Position numbers and translations under genes: made by a program. A stretch of DNA of 12,190 nucleotides, taken from Candidatus Omnitrophota bacterium (GTDB lineage: Bacteria > Omnitrophota > Gorgyraeia > Duberdicusellales > 4484-171). The stretch is taken from positions 1 through 12,190 of the forward strand of contig JAUVUO010000019.1 in the NCBI GenBank assembly GCA_030601015.1, in the 5' to 3' direction. The notes under the pieces are model-generated. The model saw only the letters and a list, made by a program, of their open reading frames with translations, searched no databases and was not told where the DNA came from. Position 1 is the stretch's first letter. Each line of letters begins with the position of its first letter. Below are positions 1 to 6,042 of the stretch, one piece after another.

Positions 1-512
1 TATGATGTTGGAACGAATTGAGTTAACAATCGAGATAATGATCTAATATAATTAATGACAAGCTTTTGCTGTTCTTGATATAAATTATGCATTTTTAAAC
101 CGATACTTATTTCTTCACATAACGAAGCAAACCACTTTTTTTCATCTTCGGTGAAGTCTTTCATTTTTGAATCCCTTTTGATATAAATAGCGCCTAATGT
201 ATCAGAAAAAAATAAAGGGCTAATTAGTCTTTTTCCAAGAAAAATTTCTTTTTCTTGTTTTAATATTTCTTTTTCAACACGGGTAAGAATAGAAATTCCT
301 CCTTTCTTCACATATTGTTTTTTATTTTCTATCCGAAGCTTTAGGTATTGACGGGTATTAAAGATGGGGCATATTATTACAACTTTATCGGCTTTAAAAG
401 CATTTTTATGAAGACGGCATACTCCGGACAGAAAATTTTTTAATTCACCTAATGTTGTGATTAGCCGATAAATTGTATGATACGACGAAAATATAGAAGT
501 ATATTTATTCAT
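1..512 (-). CDS. GAF-domain protein, N-terminal part (3' end outside window)
   Basis: An open frame of 170 codons runs from ATG at 512 off the low-numbered edge without a stop. An in-frame TGA lies just upstream, so the gene cannot start much earlier. No Shine-Dalgarno is visible. The protein has no signal peptide. Residues about 15-145 look like a GAF sensor domain: a helix, the strand KVVIICPIF, later RLISPLFFSDTLGAIYI (the usual GAF C-terminal strands), then FTEDEKKWFASLCEEISIGL leading into a helical linker with QKLVINYIRSLSRLL. In many bacteria this architecture leads into an HD-GYP phosphohydrolase or a GGDEF/kinase output domain, but that part is outside the window, so the output is unknown. 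The gene follows the HIT gene after a 59-bp gap and may be co-transcribed. GAF assignment is fairly secure; function is open. Confidence 0.75.
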   Translation of the reverse strand, partial: MNKYTSIFSSYHTIYRLITTLGELKNFLSGVCRLHKNAFKADKVVIICPIFNTRQYLKLRIENKKQYVKKGGISILTRVEKEILKQEKEIFLGKRLISPLFFSDTLGAIYIKRDSKMKDFTEDEKKWFASLCEEISIGLKMHNLYQEQQKLVINYIRSLSRLLTQFVPTS

Positions 513-571
513 AAATGATATTTTAACTCATATGCCCTTTATTTTCCAGAGAAAATTTCAGTTTTTTGGAA

Positions 572-1057
572 TTAGGGGTCAATAATAATTTCTTTTTGCA
601 GCATAACGTATAATTCCTTAAGACTTTGAGAAATTATTTTTGTATTTGCCATAATTGGCATAAAGTTTGTATCGCCTTGCCATCTGGGAACAATATGAAG
701 GTGTAGGTGTTTAGCTATTCCCGCTCCCGCAATACTGCCAATATTCATTCCTATATTAAATCCGCCGGGATTTAATACCTTTTTTAAAGCAGATTTTATT
801 TTTATAAGACTTTTGTTTATATTTAAAAGTTCATTATCTTTTAATTTTTCTAATGATTTTATATGCCTATTAGGCACTATCATAATATGGCCGTTATTGT
901 AAGGATAAGTATTTAGAACCGCGAAACAATAGCTTGAACGAAAAATAATAAAATTTTTTTTATCTTTTTTTTCGTTCAAAATATTGCATAAAATACACCC
1001 CTTCTTTTTTGTCTGGTTAATGTAGTTAATTCGCCATGGTGCCCATAATCTATCCAA
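572..1057 (-). CDS. HIT-family hydrolase/phosphorylase (Ap4A phosphorylase-like)
   Basis: A 161-residue histidine-triad protein, probably a cytoplasmic dinucleoside-polyphosphate or nucleotide-phosphoramidate enzyme. The triad H117-L-H119-L-H121 is followed by IVPRW, and the N-terminus MDRLWAPWRINYI is characteristic of the bacterial subgroup usually labelled HIT or Ap4A phosphorylase. C21 and C24 (CILC), with H57 or H65, could form the zinc site known in that subgroup. The start is TTG at 1057, chosen because an excellent Shine-Dalgarno (AAAGGAGG) sits 10 bases upstream and the N-terminus matches the family. The start overlaps the end of the upstream phosphodiesterase gene by 8 bp, so the two are probably translationally coupled. 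All triad residues are present. The exact substrate cannot be told from sequence. Confidence 0.92.
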   Translation of the reverse strand: MDRLWAPWRINYINQTKKKGCILCNILNEKKDKKNFIIFRSSYCFAVLNTYPYNNGHIMIVPNRHIKSLEKLKDNELLNINKSLIKIKSALKKVLNPGGFNIGMNIGSIAGAGIAKHLHLHIVPRWQGDTNFMPIMANTKIISQSLKELYVMLQKEIIIDP

Positions 1058-1547
1058 TTTTAATTAACCTCCTTTTAATTTTTTTACCATTTATTTCAAT
1101 AATACCGTAGGATTTGTAAGGGGCAAAAATTGTATCAGTAGGTGACCCGGGATTAAAGTATATTTTTCCGTTTATTTCGTCGTTTAAAGGTAAATGTGAA
1201 TGGCCAAATAAAAATATGTCTATTTCCTGAAAGTTATTAATGAATTTATTATTTACATTTGCAATTATATTTTTTGGGTTTCCTCCCCCATGCGTAATAC
1301 CTAATGTAATACTTTCCAGCTTTAAAATTTTAATTTCCGGCAGGTTTTTTTTTGTTATTTTTTCATCCATATTTCCATGAACTGCATGAATTTTTGTCCA
1401 GGATTTTAGCTTTTCAAAAACTGAATATGCAATAAAATCACCGCAATGAATACAATAATCACAATTTTTTGCTTCATGCTCTATTATTGATGGCAAATTG
1501 TCGGCAATTATAGGAATATGAGTATCAGAAATAACCAAAATTTTCAT
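1050..1547 (-). CDS. YfcE/MJ0936-type metallophosphoesterase
   Basis: A 165-residue calcineurin-like phosphodiesterase, the usual length for this family. All expected metal ligands can be seen: D8 and H10 in DTH, D37 in CGDF, N59 and D61 in HGNMD, H86 in ITHGGG, and H116 and H118 in FGHSH. Characterised relatives hydrolyse phosphodiesters such as bis-p-nitrophenyl phosphate and possibly cyclic nucleotides, with Mn or similar metals; the natural substrate is generally unknown. The protein lacks a signal peptide and is probably cytoplasmic. Start is ATG at 1547; no Shine-Dalgarno is visible upstream. It ends with TAG overlapping the HIT gene. A 165-bp spacer separates it from the ATPase-like gene, so it may have its own promoter, but I found no convincing one. 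Confidence 0.9.
   Translation of the reverse strand: MKILVISDTHIPIIADNLPSIIEHEAKNCDYCIHCGDFIAYSVFEKLKSWTKIHAVHGNMDEKITKKNLPEIKILKLESITLGITHGGGNPKNIIANVNNKFINNFQEIDIFLFGHSHLPLNDEINGKIYFNPGSPTDTIFAPYKSYGIIEINGKKIKRRLIKIG
1068..1076 (-). promoter_or_regulatory. Shine-Dalgarno for the TTG-started HIT gene
   Basis: On the minus strand AAAAGGAGG ends 10 bases before TTG at 1057. It lies inside the last codons of the upstream phosphodiesterase gene. It is the main reason for accepting a TTG start here. Confidence 0.8.
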
Positions 1548-1712
1548 ATTGTTTTATATTTGAGATGAACCGGCCATTAATCGTGTCTTTTTTCTATTTA
1601 CAATACCAAATTTTAAATTTCAGTTCTATCCTTCGTCTCCAATTTTAAAATATTCAATTCTCAATGATAGTTTCACAACGCTATTGGTAACGATAGTATG
1701 GTGAAACTTACT
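1548..1712. other. 165-bp intergenic spacer with palindrome and near-repeat
   Basis: No coding frame of note on either strand. It holds an imperfect palindrome at 1669-1708 directly behind the ATPase-like gene, and two similar AT-rich words at 1639-1660 and 1605-1625 (minus strand: AATTGAATATTTTAAAATTGG and AACTGAAATTTAAAATTTGGT, differing by a few substitutions and a 2-base gap). It looks more like a decayed intergenic repeat than a plain promoter region. No good sigma70 box pair was found for the downstream phosphodiesterase gene. Confidence 0.5.
1669..1708. repeat. Imperfect 40-bp palindrome
   Basis: Outer arms AGTTTCAC (1669-1676) and GTGAAACT (1701-1708) are perfect 8-bp inverses. Inside, CTAT (1681-1684) and ATAG (1693-1696) also pair across an 8-base loop, with a 4-by-4 partly paired internal loop between the stems. 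It begins 4 bases after the stop of the ATPase-like gene. No run of T follows on either strand, so it is not a standard intrinsic terminator. It could be an RNA structure that sets the 3' end, a protein-binding palindrome, or a dispersed repeat. Confidence 0.6.
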
Positions 1713-3281
1713 TTAAAAATTATGAGGGACAACTGATTTATTATAAATGCTCAAAAGGTTATTTACTTCCTGAATGTCCCACATTGCAAGTTTATTGTTT
1801 TTTGCGATCAATCTTACTCTATGAGGAATTTCATCTAAAGAAATAAAAATTTTTTTAACTCGTTTACCTTTGATATTTGTTCCTTTTTCTATAAAATCAA
1901 GAATATCATTGTCTTCAACATTTTTTTCTTTAATCCCCGCAAAAATAATTTCTTTTCCCTCTCCAATCAAAAGATGAAAATCATTTTTTGGATAGGAAAT
2001 TACCTTGGTATTTTCAATTATTGGAAGTCTGTATTTATTTTTACCTACTTGTAAAGTATCATTTTTAAAAGAAGAGAACAATTGTAGTATTTTTTTAAGC
2101 TTATCTTTAAAAAATTCTTCTTTTTGAATAGAGATATCCTCATTTATTTGCTTTTTAAAAAAAGATATTCTCATTTTCGGTTCAAGTATCGCAGGTGAGA
2201 AATATAGGGTAAATATATGTGATAACCAGAAGGAAAATAAAGAATCGTTTAATTTATAAATATTGCCAAAATTTTCGATATAATTCAAATCAATAAGTTT
2301 TTGTAATTTTGAGGCCAGCTCTTTATTATTATATATGTTTAATGATAAAAGTTCTCGTTTTCTAAGATAGCCTTGACTAAGAGAAATGAGTAATTTTAAT
2401 GTTGGAACATAATCTTTAAAATAAGATTTGATTAAATCAATGTTTTTAATAAATTTTTGGAATAAGCAGGATGATTTCGAATAAAGTAAACTTTCGATTA
2501 TTATTGTAATTGATTCGTCTTCATTGTTAGGATTATATTTATCGTTAATAATATTAATTAATAAATCATAGTAAAATATATTGGAACCAAGAGCGTTTAC
2601 CAAATAAAAAAGAAAAAACGCGGAGGGATTAATAGGATTTATTTTTTCTTTTAGATATAAATAGTTTTTAAGGGAAAAAGTATCCTTTAGATAGACTTTT
2701 TCAAAATTTCCAAAAAGTAAATTCAATTCTCCTGATAGAACTTTTTCCGCGTTTTTTGTGTGTGATGATGTTAATACCACCATGCAACTCCTTTGAATTA
2801 CGAGAAATTTAGAAAATTCAGAATAGATGTTTTTGAATAAATCTTTTAAATCCAAAAATTCTTCGATAATGAGAAGGCAATTTCTATTACTTTCTTTAAT
2901 AAATAAATTTAATACTTCAAGTATATCAAGAAAAGTGAATTTTTCTTTTTGAAAACAATTTTTTATATAATTCGTAGTTTTTTCCAAAACTGGGCTGGCA
3001 TAAGTAATAAGATTATCAATAGTATCTTCCAACCGCGTATAATTGCTTAATAATGAAAAAACTATCGATTTAAAGAATTCTTTCTCGCCTGCGTAAGAAC
3101 TAGTAGCTTGTATATAATTTATTTCATTAAACTTGTTTGTTTTTAAGTAATTTTGTAACAGATAGGATGTTTCGTCGGGATCATTACCAAGTATAGATAT
3201 ATTTTGCCTATAGCCTTGAGTAAAAGCTTTTACTCTTTTATCTAATGTTTCTAGTTTCGTTTGCCAAGGAAATTTATTCAT
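1713..3281 (-). CDS. Archaeal-type ATPase-like protein with degenerate active sites (possible pseudoenzyme)
   Basis: A 522-residue protein that I recognise only by architecture. Residues 1-200 resemble the P-loop ATPase of the archaeal ATPase/STAND group: strand NISILGND at the Walker A place, LLIIEEFLDL (137-146) at the Walker B place, and MVVLTSS (167-173) like a sensor strand. The loop reads GNDPDETS, without the GKT/GKS lysine needed for nucleotide phosphates. Residues 300-355 look like a winged helix followed by KLNDSLFSFWLSHIF, typical of the DUF234-type region. Residues 430-512 resemble a PD-(D/E)XK nuclease fold: D434, a strand ending in AGIK (K451 kept, the acidic partner replaced by G449) and a last strand LAMWDIQEV. 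The gene begins 5 bp after the lipoprotein gene's stop, with no visible Shine-Dalgarno. It is probably cytoplasmic; a regulatory or scaffold role is inference. Confidence 0.6.
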   Translation of the reverse strand: MNKFPWQTKLETLDKRVKAFTQGYRQNISILGNDPDETSYLLQNYLKTNKFNEINYIQATSSYAGEKEFFKSIVFSLLSNYTRLEDTIDNLITYASPVLEKTTNYIKNCFQKEKFTFLDILEVLNLFIKESNRNCLLIIEEFLDLKDLFKNIYSEFSKFLVIQRSCMVVLTSSHTKNAEKVLSGELNLLFGNFEKVYLKDTFSLKNYLYLKEKINPINPSAFFLFYLVNALGSNIFYYDLLINIINDKYNPNNEDESITIIIESLLYSKSSCLFQKFIKNIDLIKSYFKDYVPTLKLLISLSQGYLRKRELLSLNIYNNKELASKLQKLIDLNYIENFGNIYKLNDSLFSFWLSHIFTLYFSPAILEPKMRISFFKKQINEDISIQKEEFFKDKLKKILQLFSSFKNDTLQVGKNKYRLPIIENTKVISYPKNDFHLLIGEGKEIIFAGIKEKNVEDNDILDFIEKGTNIKGKRVKKIFISLDEIPHRVRLIAKNNKLAMWDIQEVNNLLSIYNKSVVPHNF

Positions 3282-3286
3282 AATTT

Positions 3287-3925
3287 TTAATTGAGAAATC
3301 TCAAAGGATCTTTAGGGACCGAATTTTTTCTAATTTCAAAATGAAGTATATTATCTCCATTTTTACCTGAACCGACTGTTCCTATTGGCTGAGTTTTTTT
3401 TGCAAAAGTTCCGGTAGTTACTAATGTAGTATCAAGATTCGCGTATACGGTATAAAAATTATTTCCATGTTTTAAAATTATGGTTTTACCCCAGCCTTTA
3501 AGATAATTTGAGAAAATTACATCCCCGTCAATTGAGGCTTTAACCTTTTTGTTATTATTCGTAATTTTTATATTTAAACCGTTGTTGATTGTATTATCAA
3601 CATTTTCTTTAAAAAAATTGATAACTTCTCCTTTAATTGGCCAAATAAACGAGGCATTGTGTTTGTTGACATATTTATAAGGAATATAAAGTTTTTGGCC
3701 GATATTAAGCCCTTGGGGAGAAGAAAGTCTATTTTCTTTCATTAAATCATCCACACTTACCCCATATCTTTTTGATATCCGCCACAAAGAATCACCATTT
3801 TTTACTAAATAGACCGGCCTTGATTTTTTTATCAATGGAGATTCTGAAAGGATTTTATTTGACTGATATCTAACTGGTGCGCAAGAAATAACAAATAGTA
3901 AGAATAACGAAATTAAAATTTTCAT
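3287..3925 (-). CDS. LysM lipoprotein with degenerate M23 (LytM) domain, NlpD/EnvC-like
   Basis: A 212-residue probable lipoprotein. The N-terminus has two hydrophilic residues, a hydrophobic stretch and lipobox VISC with C15 as the lipidated residue. A LysM peptidoglycan-binding domain spans about 38-82 (YLVKNGDSLWRISKRYGVS to LNIGQKLYIP). An M23 fold spans about 94-212 (FIWPIKGEV to LHFEIR and DPLRFL). The usual zinc ligands are mostly missing: the HxGxD motif reads N114-N-G-L-N118, the YAHL histidine is replaced in VYANL, and only H195 of LHFEIR remains. Such inactive LytM proteins (E. coli NlpD and EnvC) activate amidases at division, so a similar role is inferred. Start is ATG at 3925 with only a weak AAGAGA upstream. 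A candidate promoter lies at 3976-4004. The ATPase-like gene follows after 5 bp. Confidence 0.85.
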   Translation of the reverse strand: MKILISLFLLFVISCAPVRYQSNKILSESPLIKKSRPVYLVKNGDSLWRISKRYGVSVDDLMKENRLSSPQGLNIGQKLYIPYKYVNKHNASFIWPIKGEVINFFKENVDNTINNGLNIKITNNNKKVKASIDGDVIFSNYLKGWGKTIILKHGNNFYTVYANLDTTLVTTGTFAKKTQPIGTVGSGKNGDNILHFEIRKNSVPKDPLRFLN

Positions 3926-3975
3926 TATTATATGGTTCTCTTGAATTTATTCATTTTTTTATAAGTTAATGTTAT

Positions 3976-4004
3976 ATACTACCTTAAAATATCAAATAAT
4001 TCAA
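3976..4004 (-). promoter_or_regulatory. Candidate sigma70 promoter for the LysM lipoprotein operon
   Basis: On the minus strand TTGAAT (4004-3999) and TAGTAT (3981-3976) are separated by 17 bases. Transcription would start near 3969, giving a leader of about 44 bases before the ATG at 3925. Each box differs from consensus at two positions in an AT-rich background, so this is plausible but not certain. Confidence 0.45.
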
Positions 4005-4102
4005 CAGTAAAAAATTTTGACAAATAATTTAACTTATTTCTTAAAAATTAAATTTTTCTCCTTATAAGAGTTTTTGAAATAAAAAATATTCATTCAATTA
4101 GA

Positions 4103-4131
4103 AGAGATCCCGGCCTTTTCGATTTATCTCT
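4103..4131 (-). terminator. Weak hairpin behind the tRNA gene, possible terminator or processing site
   Basis: AGAGAT (4131-4126 on the minus strand) pairs with ATCTCT (4108-4103) across a 17-base loop that contains GGCCGGG. It starts 6 bases after the encoded CCA of the tRNA. The following bases are TCTAATTG, with no clean U run, so termination is doubtful. The rest of the 212-bp spacer (3926-4137) holds the candidate promoter and otherwise only AT-rich sequence. Confidence 0.25.
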
Positions 4132-4137
4132 AAAAAT

Positions 4138-4211
4138 TGGAGCGGGCGAGCGGAATCGAACCGCCGTTACTAGCTTGGGAAGCTGGTGTTCTACCATTGA
4201 ACCACGCCCGC
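4138..4211 (-). tRNA. tRNA-Gly, anticodon CCC
   Basis: The cloverleaf folds fully: acceptor GCGGGCG/CGCCCGC with U73 discriminator, D stem GTTC/GAAC, T stem GGCGG/CCGCT around TTCGATT (one G-U pair), and a four-base variable region. The anticodon loop TTCCCAA gives anticodon CCC, which reads GGG. CCA is encoded at 4140-4138. The anticodon stem CCAGC/GCTAG has a C28-A42 mismatch, which is unusual but tolerated in some tRNAs. The gene begins only 7 bp after the thiC stop, leaving no room for its own promoter unless one lies inside thiC, so it is probably processed out of the thiC transcript. Confidence 0.93.
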
Positions 4212-4218
4212 TGAAAAT

Positions 4219-5478
4219 TTATTTCAACAAATTGCAATTTTCAATTATTTTGAGAGAACAAAATTCACCGCACATTGTACATATATCCTCGGAAGAATTA
4301 AGTTTTTTACGGTACATTCTTGCTTTTGATTCGTCTATGGTCAGAGGAAACACTTTTTCCCATTCCCTACGAGATCTATAATGAGAAATTTGGTTGTCTC
4401 GATCAAGTTCATCTTTAAATCTTAAAAGATTTACCGAATGAGCAGCAATTCTAGAAGCTATAATCCCGTCTTTGATATCCTCAACTGTAGGATGACGAAG
4501 ATGTTCTGCAGGAGTGACTACACATAAAAAATCAGCCCCATTTAAAGCGGCAATAGCTCCGCCAATGGCTGAGGTAATGTGGTCATAACCTGCAGCAATA
4601 TCTGTAGGTAAAGGCCCTAGAACATAAAAAGGAGCATTATGACACAGTTTTTTTTCTAAATCCATATTTTTGGCTATTTCATCAAGCCGTATGTGGCCAG
4701 GGCCTTCTACCATAACTTGAACACCTTTTTTTCTGCATCGTTTTACTAATTCACCAAGAACTTTTAACTCAAATAGTTGTAATTCATCTGTTGAATCAGC
4801 AATTGCTCCAGGCCTTAAAGCATCTCCTAGGCTTAGTGTAATATTATGTTTTTTTGCCAACTCCAATATTTTATCAAAATTTTCATAAAAAGGATTTTCT
4901 TTTTTATTAATGACCATCCAGCGTGCCAAAATGGCACCACCTCTACTAACGATACCACCGAGACGTTTTTTCTTTTTTATCATTGAAATTGTTTTTCTGA
5001 GTATACCCGCATGTATTGTGAAAAAATCGACACCTTCTTCTGCTTGTTTTTTTAAAACATCCCAGATATCATCAAAGTTCAGATTAGTGAAATTATTTTT
5101 TTTCTTTTCAACTTCAAGAGCAATTTCATAAAGAGGAACTGTTCCAATCGGTACAGGGCAGTCTTTTATAACTTTTTTTCGGAACTTAGCTAAATTATTA
5201 CTAACACTTAGATCCATTATAGTGTCTGCTCCGTGATAGACTGCTGTAGAAACTTTTTTTAATTCATTTTTAACATCAAGTTCGTTAGTTGACAAACCTA
5301 TATTAGCATTTATTTTTATTTTTAAACCCTCACCGATAGCGACAGGCTTATCAAGACAGTGGTTTTTGTTTTGAAGGATAACGATACGTCCTCTGTCTAT
5401 TTGTTTTTGAAGAAAGGGATAAGAAACTTTTTCTGTTTTTGCTATTTTTTTAATAAAATTTTTTTTAAATATTTCCAT
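4219..5478 (-). CDS. thiC: Phosphomethylpyrimidine synthase ThiC
   Basis: A radical-SAM enzyme that turns aminoimidazole ribotide into HMP-P, the pyrimidine half of thiamine. The protein has 419 residues, typical of the shorter ThiC group. Recognisable stretches include NANIGLS, HGADTIMDLS, FFTIHAGI, SRGGAILARWM, LSLGDALRPG, MVEGPGH, NAPFYVLGPLPTDIAAGYDHI and VTPAEHLRHP. H262 and H326 have the spacing expected for the metal-binding histidine pair. The C-terminal iron-sulfur ligands are C400, C403 and C407, spaced CX2CX3C where the commonly quoted form is CX2CX4C. ATG at 5478 is preferred over the in-frame ATG at 5490 because GAGGA lies 5 bases before it and the upstream ATG has no ribosome binding site. 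A strong promoter candidate lies upstream; thiD2 is the neighbour. I see no TPP riboswitch in the short leader. Confidence 0.97.
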   Translation of the reverse strand: MEIFKKNFIKKIAKTEKVSYPFLQKQIDRGRIVILQNKNHCLDKPVAIGEGLKIKINANIGLSTNELDVKNELKKVSTAVYHGADTIMDLSVSNNLAKFRKKVIKDCPVPIGTVPLYEIALEVEKKKNNFTNLNFDDIWDVLKKQAEEGVDFFTIHAGILRKTISMIKKKKRLGGIVSRGGAILARWMVINKKENPFYENFDKILELAKKHNITLSLGDALRPGAIADSTDELQLFELKVLGELVKRCRKKGVQVMVEGPGHIRLDEIAKNMDLEKKLCHNAPFYVLGPLPTDIAAGYDHITSAIGGAIAALNGADFLCVVTPAEHLRHPTVEDIKDGIIASRIAAHSVNLLRFKDELDRDNQISHYRSRREWEKVFPLTIDESKARMYRKKLNSSEDICTMCGEFCSLKIIENCNLLK

Positions 5479-5483
5479 TTTGA

Positions 5484-5488
5484 TCCTC
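5484..5488 (-). promoter_or_regulatory. Ribosome binding site deciding the thiC start
   Basis: GAGGA on the minus strand ends 5 bases before ATG at 5478. It overlaps the alternative ATG at 5490, which has only AAAAAACCC before it. This favours the shorter ThiC. Confidence 0.6.
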
Positions 5489-5523
5489 ATGGGTTTTTTA
5501 ATTATTACCGAAAAATATTAATT

Positions 5524-5552
5524 ATTATACATAGAGATTAAAATAATAGCAA
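5524..5552 (-). promoter_or_regulatory. Sigma70-type promoter for thiC and tRNA-Gly
   Basis: TTGCTA (5552-5547) and a perfect TATAAT (5529-5524) are 17 bases apart on the minus strand. A start near 5517 gives a leader of about 38 bases before ATG at 5478, too short to hold a TPP aptamer. It lies in the 135-bp gap after thiD2, so thiC and the tRNA can be transcribed apart from the heptose genes. Confidence 0.65.
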
Positions 5553-5613
5553 TCGATTATAAAGTTATTTTTGGCTGTTGAGAAAAGCAGCAACCCTATG
5601 TCACAGTTCCATT

Positions 5614-6042
5614 TCAGGTGTTATTATCATTATACGAGCATAATTTCAATGCTTCTTTTTCCAACTGATATACTTTATAACGAATTTTTTTTATTTTTGA
5701 TACTTTTTCAAAAGAAATAAGTTTTAGGAATTCTTCTAATACTCTTAAAGATTCTTTTGTTCTTTGGAAATTACTATAAAGTATACTATTTATGCTATTT
5801 CTCTTAAGTTCTAATTCATCAACAGCTTTACCGATATCATCTTTCGAATTACGGCATAAAATAGCATTTTTTAAAAAAGTCTCGTTTGCTATACTTGTTA
5901 AAGCATGTCTTAATTCACGAGTTTTTTTCCTTAAAATATTGTTTTCAAAAATAAATCTAAAAATATCTTCTACGACCCTAAGGCCTTCTTTAGAACGATT
6001 AAAATTAACATCTATAACCCTTAGCAAATTTTTTTTAGGCAT
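5614..6042 (-). CDS. thiD2: ThiD2-family HMP-P kinase, stand-alone
   Basis: A 142-residue protein matching the ThiD2 family (often seen fused to the N-terminus of ThiE). Visible family blocks are RVIDVNFNRSKEGLRVVEDI (8-27), a KTRELRHAL stretch, DDIGKAVDE, and a second copy-like block NFQRTKESLRVLEEFLKL. Characterised ThiD2 proteins phosphorylate HMP-P to HMP-PP but not free HMP. Here it is encoded alone, with no ThiE domain attached and next to thiC, which makes HMP-P, so the two steps are sequential. ATG at 6042 overlaps the end of rfaE2 by 8 bp, suggesting translational coupling; no Shine-Dalgarno is seen. A 135-bp gap with a promoter then precedes thiC. ThiE and ThiG are not in the window. 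Confidence 0.82.
   Translation of the reverse strand: MPKKNLLRVIDVNFNRSKEGLRVVEDIFRFIFENNILRKKTRELRHALTSIANETFLKNAILCRNSKDDIGKAVDELELKRNSINSILYSNFQRTKESLRVLEEFLKLISFEKVSKIKKIRYKVYQLEKEALKLCSYNDNNT

Noticed and set aside
541..556. Small hairpin ATTTTC/GAAAAT after the HIT gene
   Set aside because: Only 6 AT-rich pairs with a 4-base loop and no U tract; expected by chance in such DNA.
4017..4046. TTGACA on the plus strand as a promoter
   Set aside because: No -10 box of quality at 16-18 bases and no plus-strand gene downstream.
5556..5561. Second TATAAT on the minus strand upstream of thiC
   Set aside because: No reasonable -35 box at 16-18 bases; the pair at 5524-5552 is better.
5573..5595. 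Hairpin GGTTGCTG/CAACAGCC between thiD2 and thiC as a terminator
   Set aside because: One C-A mismatch and one G-U pair, and the following bases on the minus strand are AAAAATAAC rather than a U run; too weak to call.
5585..5618. Minus-strand ACCTGAAATGGAACTGTGACATAGGG resembles the 3' half of a TPP riboswitch upstream of thiC
   Set aside because: No CTGAGA motif or matching 5' half precedes it, the CUGG/CCAG stem cannot form, the first bases are the thiD2 stop region, and the candidate thiC promoter lies downstream of it.
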